Positions 1-12,196 of a DNA stretch of 64,000 nt are shown piece after piece. The stretch is from Aspidapion aeneum (lineage: Eukaryota > Arthropoda > Insecta > Coleoptera > Brentidae): positions 48,875,134 to 48,939,133 of the forward strand of contig OY755044.1 of assembly GCA_963576565.1 (NCBI GenBank), read 5' to 3'. Numbering within the stretch: the stretch's first letter is position 1; each line of letters begins with the position of its first letter. The notes under the pieces are model-generated. The model was not told the DNA's origin. It worked only from the letters and a program-made list of their open reading frames with translations, and made no database searches. The translations under genes and the position numbers were made by a program.

Positions 1-74
1 ACAAGCTAATTTAATAAATAATGAACTTTTCAAGATAGAGTATCATAGAACGAATTATAGCCAAAATATGGTTA

Positions 75-642
75 TACAAACACAACTTTTTCTGGGTATT
101 ACGCCACTAGTAAGGAAAAATTATTTTAAAAAATTATACAAAACCACTGCGTTTCTCCTAGAAAAATAAAAATCACTAATTTGTCAGTGGCTTTCTATAA
201 AAATAAATAGTTGCCTAGTAAAACCTAAACCACTTATCTTTTAATTGAATTTGAATACGCTACGTTTCGATTGCCAACCTACAATCGTTTTCAAGCTTTT
301 TATTTATATTTTGTCTCAAAATCTTAAATGTTTCTTGTTCAAATATATTTTTTATTATTATATCGTTGACAAATTGTCAATATTCTGAAGTTTATCAAAA
401 ACAATTGACCAATCTAAACAAAACACAAGGTAACATGATACTATTTCAAGACATTATGTCAGTCAATGTTGTTTTCAAATTTAAAAATAAACAGAACAGG
501 GTGACTCATTTAAACTAGAATCAATAAGGTCTCTTTTTTATAACCATTTAGAAATTTTTACAAAATTATGATCATTGTGGGATTATATTACTATTATATC
601 AAAATCTATTTAAAAAACAGTAATCAGAATTTCATTACAGTA
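75..642 (-). mobile_element. 3' non-coding end of a Penelope-like element
   Basis: This non-coding stretch lies downstream of the minus-strand Penelope reading frame and forms its 3' tail. Bases 75-303 recur almost unchanged at 60627-60855, in the same orientation and without an adjacent coding region, so this is a repeated terminal module of the family. On the minus strand it carries a short hairpin (arms 268-273 and 282-287) followed by AAACG, resembling the stem II/GAAAC part of a hammerhead ribozyme. Penelope elements are known to carry hammerhead motifs in their terminal repeats. Bases 304-642 are AT-rich with no further recognisable signal. Confidence 0.65.
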
Positions 643-1671
643 TTAATTAATTTTGAAAAAACCTTTTTGCAAATCTTGTCTGAGAATAGGAAGCCAAGCT
701 TTACTTATATCTATAGAAATACTTGAAAGACAGTTATCTTCATTTAAATAAATACATGCTGATTCTTTTAATTTTCTTTTAATGTCATTAGATTCTTTTT
801 GTAAAATTATTGTTTCTCCCCATTTAATTCTATGATTACTCTCAAAAGAATGCTGACAAACTCTGGATTTCTCGTAATCACCCCTTCTCAAATTATATTT
901 ATGATCATTAACTCTTACTTCAAGTGGCCTAGAAGTTTCACCTATATAAATTTTACCACATTCACAAGGTATTTTATAAATTACATTTTTTGAATTCTGC
1001 TCTTCATTTATTGGTTTTGTTTTTGTTAGAATAGATCTAAGTTTATTTTCTGTCTTAAAAACTGTTTTTATATTATAATTATTTGCTATTCTCCTAATTT
1101 TGTCTGATATACCTGGTATAAAAGGAATCAATAATTTTTTAGTATCTAAATCAATTATATTAGCATTTCGTCTTCTAGGAAACTCTATTCTATGAAAACA
1201 ATTTTCAACTAAATTTATAGGATAGGAATTTTTTATTAAAACTTCTTTAATTAATTCTTTTTCTAATAAAAATCTGTTATTATCAGAACAAATTATCTTT
1301 GCTCTATCAAATAAACTTTTAACAACACCTCTTTTTATTATAGTAGAGTGATTTGATTTAAAATTTAAATATCTATTAGTATGTGTTGGTTTTCTATATA
1401 CAGAAGTTTGAAAAGTATTTTGTTTTTCAATAAGTACATCTAGAAATGGAAGTTTGTTATCAGTTTCTTTTTCTAATGTAAATTTAATAGTACTTTCTTT
1501 GTTATTCATAAAATATAGAAATTCATTTAGTTTGTTTTCATCATAAGGCCAAATACTAAAAATATCATCAATATATCTAAACCAAACTATGGGTTTATAC
1601 TGATATTCTTGCAAATTTATTGACTTATGTATGTCAAACGGTTTCTGTTTTCTCAATGACAGAATACCCAC
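643..1671 (-). pseudogene. Penelope-like reverse transcriptase/GIY-YIG endonuclease, 5'-truncated
   Basis: About 340 residues of an uninterrupted minus-strand frame. Near residue 32 it has the reverse transcriptase catalytic signature RYIDDIF, followed by the LPFLDVLI and YRKPTHTNRYL blocks typical of Penelope-like elements. The C-terminal part (residues about 230-310) is a GIY-YIG-type nuclease with IYKIPCECGKIYIGETSRPL and a downstream HSFESNH block. The N-terminal half of the reverse transcriptase is missing. The frame runs without an ATG into the junction with an opposite-strand non-LTR element at about 1672, so this is a truncated copy, not an intact gene. The encoded enzyme would copy element RNA at nicks made by its own nuclease. 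Family assignment is firm; activity is unlikely because of the truncation. Confidence 0.88.
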
Positions 1672-1878
1672 CAGACCCAGTTCACAAACGCTTATTGATC
1701 ATGTTCTGATAAATAATTTTAGCAACAGGAGCAATCTCTCGATAATAGAAACAGATATTACTGATCACTCCATTTAATTGTTTACTCAGAGCACTAACCA
1801 CAAAAAATTAAATAGTAAAACTATCAAGATAAAAAAGTAGACTATCTAAAGGTTAAAGAAGATCTGCAACAAGCTGAA

Positions 1879-2223
1879 ATGAACTATAGCGAAGCAAATA
1901 GTGTGGACTGGAACTATGAGAATTTGGTGAGGTGTTTTGCGAGAAATACAGAAACCAAAATTAAGAATGTAAAACTACGAATCGAAAAACAAAGGTGGTT
2001 CTCTAGTAATAAAGCTAGACTCCTAACACTTATCAGTCGTAAAGAATATTATTATAGGAAAGTTCAAAGACTGCCTAACAATCTAAATATGATCCAGCAA
2101 TATCAAGAAGCAAAACAAACTTTAAAACGCGAAATTAAAGAAACAAAAACAGCCTATTATAATGGAGAATTGCAAAAGTTCAAGGAAACCCTAGGAAAGT
2201 ATGGAAGCTTATCGACTCAATAG
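1879..2223 (+). pseudogene. Non-LTR ORF2 linker region between endonuclease and reverse transcriptase
   Basis: A lysine- and tyrosine-rich 114-residue frame with the WFSSNKARLLTLISRKEYYYRK pattern and repeated basic heptads. This is typical of the segment joining the APE endonuclease to the reverse transcriptase in non-LTR elements, where residues resembling W(W/F)...K...R..Y...... are conserved. It ends at a TAG at 2221. The reverse transcriptase resumes in another frame about 40 bases later, so a frameshift or small deletion separates them. It has no independent function that I can see. Confidence 0.6.
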
Positions 2224-2264
2224 TCACTAACAAAACAAACAATGAGCAAAATACAATAAAGACA

Positions 2265-3422
2265 ATGAAAATTAATGGTGATACCTGTGATGATCAGGTA
2301 AGAATAGGCGACTACTGTAATAAGTTTTTTACTGAAATAGGAGAAAACCTTGCAAAAGAAATTCCTTACACAGGTTTTGATGTGAGTCTCGAAAAAAAAT
2401 CGGCAAAGAACATGTTTTTCATCCCAGTCTCTATAGATGAGATCAAAAACTATATTAGTCAGCTTGACATCAGAAAGACAACAGGTGTGGACAAAAAAGA
2501 TACAAAGTCTGTAAAGACATGCAAAGATGAAGTTTCAAAGGTATTGTGTAAACTGATAAACCAGTGCCTACGACAAGGAGTGTTTCCAAACGCATGCAAA
2601 GGGGCAAAAATTACACCTATACACAAGGATGGAGATAGTGAATCAGTTAACAATGATAGACCAGTATCCGTTCTCTGCTGTTTTTCTAAAATAATAGAGA
2701 AAGCTGCTAATTTGAGGCTAGTAAAATTTTTAAATAGTGAAGACTTTTTTTATAAAGGTCAGTATGGTTTCCGTGGCTCCAGTGACACATGCAGTGCAGT
2801 TATAGATACAGTTACTGAAATACAAAGTAAAATAGATAAAAAACTAAAATGCGCTGTTGTGGCGCTGGACCTGCGGAAGGCATTTGACACAGTAAACCAC
2901 AAGATTTTGCTAAAAAAGATGTCTATGATGGGCATAAGGGGTCCCTGCCATGAATTTTTCAAAAGCTATCTGTTTGAGCGAGAACAGTGCGTCTGCATAA
3001 ATGATAAATTAAGTAACAAAAGAAAAATTACGTGGGGTGTACCTCAAGGGTCAACATTAGCTTCCACACTTTTTCTAATTTATGTCAACTCACTATCCAG
3101 TCTAAAATTGAAGGGTTCATTAAAGTTATATGCAGATGATACACTCTTAGTGTACTTCGACATGTCTCATTTAAGTTTAATAAATAACATAGAAAGAGAT
3201 TTAGAAATAGTATTAAACTGGTTAAAATCCCATAAGCTTACTTTAAATGTAGAGAAATCACATTACATCTTCATCTCGAGTAAAACACCTGAGCAGGGAC
3301 CAAACTTAGTCATCGGAAATCAGACACTAAAATATGCAAAGTATATTAAATATCTAGGTATAATAATGGACGAAACACTTTCTTGGTCTGGTCATCTTGA
3401 CAATTTGAAAAAGAAAATATGA
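2265..3422 (+). pseudogene. Non-LTR reverse transcriptase
   Basis: A 385-residue frame containing most of a reverse transcriptase. Visible blocks in order: the FPNACKGAKITPIHKDGD finger motif near residue 110; a QYGFRG block near residue 165; ALDLRKAFDTVNHKIL (catalytic Asp) near residue 200; WGVPQGSTLASTLFLIYVN near residue 257; the catalytic YADDT near residue 290; and KYLGIIMDE near residue 363. A TGA at 3420 breaks the C-terminal thumb. Coding resemblance continues in a different frame at 3497-3832 and again up to 3921, so the copy has at least two frame-breaking lesions. It would reverse-transcribe its own mRNA at a nicked chromosomal target. Confidence 0.85.
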
Positions 3423-3496
3423 GCTCCAATAGGTATATTAAAAAGACTCAGCTACACTTTACTATACTACTTTTTTAAGATCTGTATATTATAGTC

Positions 3497-3921
3497 TTGT
3501 ACATTCTCACATTCAATATTTACTGGTTCTCTGCATGTGAAAAATATATCAAACCAATCAAAACACTACAAAATAGGGCACTGAAAAACATTTACTCTCT
3601 ACACCATAGATATCCAACCAAATATCTTTATAAAAACTATAATATCATGTCATTGAACAACATTTATCTACTTCAGGCATCTACTTTTATTCACAATGTG
3701 AAGCATGGTACAAAACACTCATCAGCTTCTCGAATAGATCTGAAGTACACAACTACCTCACTAGAACCGCCAACGACCTTCCACAGGTACACACAAAGCT
3801 TTTTTCGTCGTCAATTTTATATAAAGGGGTAAAAATATACAACAATCTACCAGCTTATATAAAGAACAATGATTTAAAAAAATTTAAATGTCTGTTAAAG
3901 AAACATCTGTTTAACATATAA
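3497..3921 (+). pseudogene. Non-LTR ORF2 C-terminal region, frameshifted
   Basis: Two frames in sequence encode the usual tail of non-LTR ORF2. The first is an IKTLQNRALKNIYSLHHRYPTK block and a long basic segment, up to a stop at 3830. The second, at 3838-3921, has a NNLP...IKN...FK..LKKHL ending followed by a stop. Similar endings occur at the C terminus of the other APE-type elements here, for example near 29270. No zinc knuckle is visible. This is the remnant of the upstream reverse transcriptase gene. Confidence 0.65.
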
Positions 3922-4035
3922 TAATTTTTTTATATATTTACTTTTTTTAAAATGTGCTAATGTTTATTAAAGACACTGTGATTATGTTTTCCTTTCCGGT
4001 AAAAAAGGGTTTTTATAAAAAAAATAAATATAGTG

Positions 4036-7000
4036 TGTGGCCAATTAAAATTGCGTTGGGTGACATTTGTGGCAACTTCAAGACGTTGCCGCCATTTTGT
4101 GACACTGTAAATAGAGCAATAACGCTGTGCCAATTTTTGACACAAAAAAAACTACTGAATAATTAAACAAATATCTGGAAGCAGAACTGTATTTTCCAGC
4201 TAGGTAAAACATTGATATGCCCGGTAACTTTTATACAGTGGAAAGGGGGGTTCAGAAATAAGAAAATTTTAAGTGCGCCACAGTGTTTTAATATCGATGT
4301 TTTACAAAGAAGATCTTAATTAAAATACAGTTCAACCCAAACGTTGTAGCCAAACAATGAAACTCTACTTACTTCCGAGGCTTCCAGAGTATTTGTGTAA
4401 TTAAGAATAACCAAAAAAATTGACTAATAAACAAAATAGAATTTAAAAGATTCCCAAATGAATCAAAATGACACAAATAGAAAGTTCCTTATAGGTAGAT
4501 GCACATTTCCAACAGGTCACAGTGTACCTACTTTTGAGTCAGTAGTGTGAGACTCCATTATATAAATGATTGAAAAAAAAACACTTCCAAAATCATTCTG
4601 TCATAGGGGAGATCCGAACCAAATATCTGCTGTCATCATTCTACGTTGGGTAGAATGAGACAGACAGCAACCCAGTCCGAGATCTACCCCATGAGGCAAA
4701 ACAATGTAAGGAAACCGCTAAAAAAATATAATCTCATCTCTCTTTTGTCTCTGCAAAGTTGGTCATTGGGTTGTACAAATACCACAAAGATTAGTTCATC
4801 TTGTTTAATTCAATGGAAAATGAAATTGACCACAAAAAAAAAATAAAAATGAAATCTGAGAATAATACTTGAAAACATGAAATATAAATCAATGAAATTG
4901 GTGGGAACAAGTCAGCGCCAAAATAACCGCAATAGCAATTTTACAATAAAATTTAGCTTAATAATACCGCAAAATTGGGGTTATGACGTCATACCTTTAC
5001 CTTGCGTTTACAAGAAATTATATATAGACTATAAGAATTATATTGAAATATTTTAATGGAAAGATTATATTTAAATACGACTTGATCCTACCTTGGTCCT
5101 TTGGTTAAGTAAAAATGTGTTTTATTATGTAAACCTGGAAGTGGTGTACTCCGACATTCCTCACTGCTACTCTGGTCCTGGTTTGCCTGCGCCTCCCCTA
5201 GTGTCTGCTTAGCACATCACGCTAGGGCAGCACATGGTCTCTTGATGGATACTTGCCCCGAGCATAAAAACCCTGTGGAAAATGAAATGTTTCAGTTTCC
5301 TGGAATTCGTCTATTTTGCACGAAGTTCCCCTACACCGAGTAATTTAAATCAAGAACCCCATGTCGACTCAATAAAATAAAGTAGATTTAAACAGATGAA
5401 CTAAAATAATCCTAACGTACCTTTCCCAGGGTTACAGTGCTACACCCGGCTTCACACCAGCGTCCAGCACAACTGTCCCGTCGATGGAATGGACAGGGCT
5501 GTAGACAAAGGAGAAAAACAATATATAGTTTTTATCCAAAACGTGGTTTTTAAAAAAAATAAAAAAATCTCCAAAAATTCCCCACCTTGTCAAAAAAGTA
5601 CATTTCACACGAAAAACAATTACAATTTGGGAGGCAAATATTGTCTTGAAGAATTAAAAAAAAATAATTAAAAAAAATCGAACTTACCGCTCTTAATTCC
5701 CGTAGAAATGGCGTAGGCCGCTTTTAATCCCTCTCAAAGGGTGTGAGCGTCACTTTAAGATTCGCCTAAACACGACGGCTCACAATTATACCGTCTTTGG
5801 TATAATCTGCATCTACTGCAGTGCCATTAAGTGCCAATAACCACAAAAACAATGGCGACACCAACAGACGGCCACCAGCCCAGCCAAAATTCGTTAGGAA
5901 AAAGAGACAAGGCACTCCGTCGAGAACACAAAAAAAATGAAGTTGCCGGAAGTCGTTTCTAGATTTGGTGGGGACAGTACCAACCTAATTTTCCCGGTTA
6001 AATTCAAATAAGGATGCAAACCTATTTATAAAAAAAACGCTCTCACCAAAAAATCACTAAATCCGGTTTGCGAGACTGGAGGAAAAAAACCCGCGGTTTT
6101 CAAACTAACCAATGAGGAAATACATTAATACTTTCGTACCGGTATATAGGGGGCAGCATCGACCAAGGGGATATTGAAAATACGTAAAACGCGCATTGAG
6201 GTGTTGTCGGCTCTATTTCCACGGTTGAAATTTTTAGGACGTCGGTTCGGTTCGGTTCAGGAACATTTGCCTACCGGACCCCCGCCAACATAGCAAGTAG
6301 GAGGAAAATAACCAGCAGGACTATAAGAAGCTCAGCATTGAAACCATCAACTGTAAAATCAATTACTGGAGGTCAGAGCATGCAGCAAACCCAGGAATAT
6401 TCGAACATTAAACCAATTCCCATATGGGTGAAGCTATACTAAGTGTAGAATTTAGTTGTATTTTAGTTACAGTTTTAGTCAAAAGTTTCCTTTGCTCTTT
6501 ATATATGTTTTCTCTAAGATTCATATGGTTTGACGCCATTCTTGTAAAACATTTCTACATTAATAAAGTTGTTTCTGAACTTGAACCTAAAAATACACAT
6601 TGAACTACTGCTTAAACTCGGCACAAGAGAGTTCAGATGTTAAGTTTGCTCACCACTAGCTAGCCCTACAAAGCCCTTCAATCCGACTAACTGAGCTAGT
6701 TATTAACTTTATAGAACTATGATTATATATAAATTTATATAATATAAAAATACGATTTTGTTTATTCTTTCAGTCCTGGTTTTTATCCCTCGTTTATCTC
6801 CCATTTATAAAAGTGCATAACTCGTATTTATTTTATCCTTTCCCTATCAAATTAATAAAGATATCAAAGTGGGCGGAGCCTCGGTTTTTCCTGATCGACC
6901 CGTGGACCCAAATATGTTTTCGTGCTATCAAAACTAGCTAATCCGTGAAGGATATGAGGTTCGGATTGTCCCACTATCCTCGAAAATAAACATAAGCGAA

Positions 7001-7404
7001 GGATTGTTCATCTAAATGTTTCCTTCCTGTTACTGAAACCATTTGTGATGCGGCAACGCCGCCATTCCCCAGCAGAACAGCTGTTTATTTTCATGAACGT
7101 CAAAGAAACCCACGAAATTCCACAGATAAACAAAACAATCAAAAGTTTTAATGTGATTTTTCCGAAACCTGTGATCCTAAATTCCAATTAGGATGTCCAG
7201 ATAATACGGTGTGCGCAATGTCCACAGTAATTCGATGGAATGTCTCCTTTATAAGGTAACTTTTTGGACACTATATAACCTCCAAACCTAGCTCTATAAA
7301 ATACCCTTAATTTGTGTAAAGAAAGAAGAGTCGAAGAGCCTTGATTATTTACCTAAATAAACAAATATGTAATGTTGCCTTAAACATAAAAACGACACCT
7401 TACA
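4036..7404 (+). mobile_element. Non-coding 3.4-kb repeat, copy 1 (TG...CA ends, TSD AGTG)
   Basis: The whole interval is a dispersed repeat. A second copy lies at 46647-51497 in the same orientation and aligns from end to end, apart from one insertion and small indels. Both copies start TGTGGCCAATTAAAA and end TTACA, and each is bounded by a different perfect 4-bp duplication, here AGTG at 4032-4035 and 7405-7408. TG...CA ends with 4-bp duplications are what LTR retroelements leave. However, I see no terminal direct repeat inside the unit, no long inverted repeat and no credible reading frame; the 60-70 residue frames within it are not conserved between the copies. It could be a very long solo LTR, a non-autonomous LTR derivative, or an unclassified DNA element. 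Strand is arbitrary. Confidence 0.8.
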
Positions 7405-7408
7405 AGTG

Positions 7409-7539
7409 AAACTGCGATTTTCTAATATTGTAATAAATATAGTTTTTAGGATTATAATTTAGTAGTAGAGGAGGAGCCTCCATGAAATTGTACATTTTCT
7501 TGGTTCAAAAATAAATAAATAAAGACAATCACTAAAACC
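7409..7539. other. Short AT-rich spacer
   Basis: An AT-rich stretch between the duplication at the end of the 3.4-kb repeat and the first recognisable RTE-like endonuclease codons at about 7545. It may be the continued 3' tail of the non-LTR element that the repeat entered, or degraded RTE-like 5' sequence. I see no gene or structured signal. Confidence 0.4.
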
Positions 7540-8656
<1,117 letters not shown>

Positions 8657-9089
8657 TGTTACAAATTTAAGTTATTTAAATTTTATAGTTAGAATTTATT
8701 TAGGTTTAGTGTAGTATTAGGTTGACGTATTTTATGGTTGTATTCTTAATCTAGGTTTTAGTTGCGTTATCTGTGACAAACTGGTATGTGAACGGTCCGG
8801 CTCTAGAAAAGGGCGGAATGATTCCGAATCGAACAAGGATGGAAAATTCTCGAATTGTAGGCAGACCCTCATATATAGGGCCGGACGTCGTGCATCAGTC
8901 AGTCAGAGATAACCAAGGGTAGTGATCGCTAGATGTTAACGCGATGTTAATAGGCGTATTAAAGTAGTGAATTATCAGCAAGTTATTAGTAAGTTTAAGT
9001 GCGTGTTTTTGTACATAATTTGTCGGAATAAATTGACGTATCGTTTTCAACAATTGCGAGTTTTAATTTGTTGTTGTGAACCCGTAACA
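8657..9089 (+). repeat. Gypsy copy 1 5' LTR
   Basis: 433 bases starting TGTTACAAATTTAAG and ending CCCGTAACA. It has short TGTTAC...GTAACA inverted ends and is immediately followed by a primer-binding site. Bases from about 8754 onward recur at 14709-15046 as the truncated 3' LTR, with few differences. It contains a promoter-like TATA/initiator pair and an AATAAA signal at 9027-9032. Confidence 0.93.
8871..8900 (+). promoter_or_regulatory. LTR core promoter: TATA box and initiator
   Basis: ATATATA at 8871-8877 is followed about 26 bases downstream by TCAGTC (8895-8900), which matches the arthropod initiator TCAKT at the expected spacing. The same arrangement is kept in the truncated 3' LTR near 14829-14858. 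Both LTRs of the minus-strand Gypsy copy (182 and 197 bases) lack this segment. Transcript start is inferred, not shown. Confidence 0.65.
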
Positions 9090-9091
9090 AT

Positions 9092-9110
9092 TGGTGTCAG
9101 AAGTGGGATT
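9092..9110 (+). other. Primer-binding site, probably tRNA-Leu
   Basis: TGGTGTCAGAAGTGGGATT starts two bases after the LTR end. It is complementary to a tRNA 3' end terminating ...TTCTGACACCA, which fits a metazoan leucine tRNA whose acceptor begins GTCAG. The same site, with small changes, sits at 36619-36636 next to the LTR of the minus-strand copy. The tRNA identity rests on general knowledge of tRNA-Leu sequences. Confidence 0.75.
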
Positions 9111-9149
9111 AAAACAAATAAATAGTGCAAAGACTATCCTTACATAGTA

Positions 9150-9990
9150 CCACCGGCTAGGACAATTGGACAGAAAAACAGTAAGTGATTTTTCCAGAAT
9201 ATTCGAAGAAGTTCGATATTGATTTATTTAAAAACCAAAAGATATATTTAAGAATCAACTTCGATAATAGCTTAGTTAGTTAAAAAGTAAGAATTAGAAA
9301 GACTTTCTAGAATATTCCATCACTTTCTACGACGCTCTATTCGAAAACCGGAAGAAATATTTAAAAAGTGACTTCGACATTAGCTTAGTCATTTCAAAAG
9401 TAAGAACTAAAAAGAATTTCTAGAAGATTCCATAACATTCTACGACCTTCTATTCAAAAACTAGAAGGGATATACAAATACCGATTTCGACATTAGTTTA
9501 GTTATTTCAAAAGTAAGAATTAGAAAGAATTTCTAGAAGATTCCATAACATTCTACGACGTTCTATTTAAAAACTAGAAGAGATATACAAATAACGACTT
9601 CGACAGTAGCTTAGTTATTTCAAAAGTAAGAATTATCAAGCTTTTCTAGAATATTCCAAAACATTCTACGACGTTCTATTCGAGAACCAGAAGAGATATA
9701 CAAAAACCGACTTCGACATTAGCTAAGTTATTTAAATATTTAAATAGTGAGAATTAGAAAGAATTTCTAGAATACTTCATAACATTCTACCACGATCTAT
9801 TCGAGAACCAAAAGAGATAATCAAAAAGTGACTTCTACATTTGCCAAGTAGCAGAAAGAGTGACATTTACTAGTATATTCTAGAACATTCCATTAGGTCC
9901 TATTTAAGAATCAGAGGAGATATTGAAAAAAAAAACAAATCCGACTACGACATTAGCTTTATAGACCAAAAAAAAAACACATTTTAAGTG
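9150..9990 (+). repeat. 113-bp tandem repeats in the Gypsy leader, about 7 units
   Basis: Between primer-binding site and gag lies an array marked by a repeated ACTTCGACATTAGCTTAGT-like core at 9258, 9371, 9484, 9597, 9710, 9831 and 9944. The spacing is 113 bases throughout, with one step of 121. Each unit also holds a TTCTAGAA(G/T)ATTCCATAACATTC-like block and an AGAAGAGATAT block. The minus-strand Gypsy copy has about five units of the same repeat in the same place (35900-36400). The array belongs to the family and differs in copy number. No reading frame is present. Confidence 0.9.
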
Positions 9991-10033
9991 ATTTATCAGG
10001 AAGTTGATGCTTACTAGACAAGGATCGGCAAAG

Positions 10034-11441
10034 ATGGAAGATCTAACTAAAATGATGCAGGCTCTAGCAGCTCAAATGGCTCAAAACCAGAAATCGTTCT
10101 GGTTTCGATATAAGACAGACCATTGAACAAAACCAAAACGATATGAAACAGACATTTGAGCAAAGATTAGATGGCATTCAAGAAAACTTCGATCAAATAA
10201 AGAGCAACTCCGAGCAGCTTAGAGGAGAGTTCAAGGCAGCAACCGAAGATCTTAAGGAAGAAATAACTCAGAGAATGCAGAATGTAGAAGAAAAGGTACA
10301 AAACAAATTGCAGAATGTAGAAGAAACGTTACAGAACAAATTGCAGAATGTTGAAGAAAAAGTGGAGACCAAGCTACAGAATGTAAGAAAAGAAGTTTTT
10401 CAAACAGTGGAAGAAAAGCTCCAGGATGTGTCAAAACAGCTTATACAGCTTCAGAAAGAACATAACAAAATAAAAGCTCAGGGATGTGTTGTGAATTCCA
10501 ACCAAAACATTAAGCCTCCAAATTTGGACGGTACGTCCTCCTGGTCCACCTACAAACAACAATTTGAAGCTGCCGCCGCTGCAAATGGTTGGGACGAGGA
10601 CGAAAAAGCTAGAGCGTTGTTAGTAGCTCTACGAGAACCTACACTCGGACTTTTACGGTCCATTCCAGTCGAACAAAAACAGAATTATAACGCTTTAGTG
10701 GCAGCGTTAGAAAGAAGGTATGGAGACGAACACTTGCGAAATTTACATTGGTCAGAATTAAATGTTCGTCAACAAAGAGCAGGGGAGTCATTACAAGAGT
10801 ATGAAGCAGATATCAGGAGGCTGATGTACTTGGCTTACCCAGAAATGCCAGAAAATTACAGAGATCCCTTTACGGTGGATCGTTTTATTAATGGCTTGCG
10901 AGACACAGACTTAGCAAAGTTACTTCGCCGAGAACGCTTCCATAGCAGCAGTGAAGCGTTGATTCGAGCCCTTGAAATTGAGTCACCAAATAATATGTCC
11001 AGGCCAAAAGTAAGGGCTGTTTCAATTCACGAGCGTGAAGAAATGAGCAAGGAACAAGAGGTTCCCTCAAAGACGCTAAGCCAAATTCTTCAATCACTGA
11101 AAGATAAGATTGACTCTTTAAAAGAAAGCAGACGATGCCCTCCAAATGTAAAGTGTTTTAGATGCGGACTTACAGGGCACATTCAACGCAATTGTCGTGT
11201 CCAAATGAGGTCTCGCCTACCATCTAGCGGGACAAAGTACAGAAGAGGAGATCAGGAAAAACTAAAACGTTTCAACACGGAAAGGCGGGTGTTAACTAAT
11301 GGAAGGGTAGCCCCCAAAATTTACTCTATTAAGAGTTTAAAACATACTGCTGACAGCCTCAACATTGACGGACTTATAAATGGAAGACAAGTTAACATCA
11401 CAGTAGACACCGGTGCAGCCATATCATTGCTTAAGCCATAA
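10034..11441 (+). pseudogene. Gypsy gag polyprotein, frameshifted near its N terminus
   Basis: ATG at 10034 opens a 31-codon frame (MEDLTKMMQALAAQ) that ends at a TGA. The rest of gag is open from 10143 to 11441. The homologous start in the minus-strand copy has the same first residues, which supports 10034 as the true start and a small lesion near 10105. Residues 1-115 of the long frame are a coiled coil made of about four 11-residue QNVEEKVQNKL-like repeats. A capsid-like region follows (PPNLDGTSSWSTYKQQFEAA). A CCHC zinc knuckle, CFRCGLTGHIQRNC, lies near residue 338. The frame ends just after the protease active site VDTGAAISLL (about residue 421), where another frameshift occurs. Gag would package element RNA in virus-like particles. 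Confidence 0.88.
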
Positions 11442-11865
11442 AATTGCAACGAGATATAAAATTCGACCAACAGAAAAGAAAATAACACTTAAGACTGTGA
11501 CTGGAGAATCCGCCGACGTGTTGGGGCAGACAGACATAGACCTAGAGCTGGGAAGATTGAAGATTCGCCACACTGTATTGGTTGCTGAAATAGAAGACGA
11601 ATTTAGTTTAGGAATGGACTTGATAAGTAAACATGGATTTGCGTTTGATAATAAACTTAATACCCTAAGATTTGAGAATGAAGAGTTCATTTTTTCAAAT
11701 AGTCACTTCAATAAAGAACCAATAAAGGTCGTGGCAGTATGTACAACAAGACTGGTCGGTAACAGTGAGACCATCATTTTTGGGAGGCTAGAAAGTAAAA
11801 CATCAAGCTGCGTCGGACTCATAAGCCAACAGAAATTACCCAACACCTCGTTGCAAAGTCACTAG
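11400..11865 (+). pseudogene. Gypsy aspartic protease region
   Basis: The catalytic DTG is encoded at the end of the gag frame. The remaining protease (ITLKTVTGESADVLGQ, then a SLGMDLISKHGF block, the usual second half of a retropepsin fold) continues in a different frame at 11440-11865. In the minus-strand copy (34247-34600) the same region is also separated from gag. A further frame break lies before the reverse transcriptase, so 11866-12196 is coding-like but disrupted. Confidence 0.8.
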
Positions 11866-12196
11866 TTAAAACCGATAAAGACATCCCGATTAGAGTCGCC
11901 AATATTTTCCCAAATAGTGTCAAAATTAATAAGGGGGAGGTGGTAGCATTATTTGAGCCAGTCCAGAAAGTAACAAGATGTGAAGAGCCAACTCGGAGGA
12001 TAAAAGTAAGTTACCAACGGAGGTACTTCAGCAATTTCAGTCAACTTGGCAACATCTCACTCCAGAAGAATTTCGTAAAGCGAGAGAGTTTATAGAAGAA
12101 CAAACTAAGAGTAGTTCGGGACGCACAAACCTTATTCAACATTCCATCAACACTGACTATGCCCAACCGATAAGACAGACCCCAAGAAGACTACCA

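Larger units (their letters stand above)
1672..4035 (+). mobile_element. APE-type non-LTR retrotransposon, 5'-truncated
   Basis: Begins inside the C-terminal end of an endonuclease domain: translation around 1681-1775 gives TLIDHVLINN followed by a TDITDHS block. It continues through linker, reverse transcriptase and C-terminal region in three broken frames. The 3' part is AT-rich with an A-rich tail just before 4032. It abuts the opposite-strand Penelope fragment at about 1672. Its 3' edge is defined by the next element, whose 4-bp duplication AGTG starts at 4032. I assign it only to the broad Jockey/CR1/I-like group. Confidence 0.75.

Noticed and set aside
4036..7404. Terminal inverted repeats for the 3.4-kb element
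   Set aside because: Only TGT...ACA is complementary at the ends. A looser match (GGTGACATTT against GGTGTCGTTT) is offset by about 20 bases and is too weak to use.
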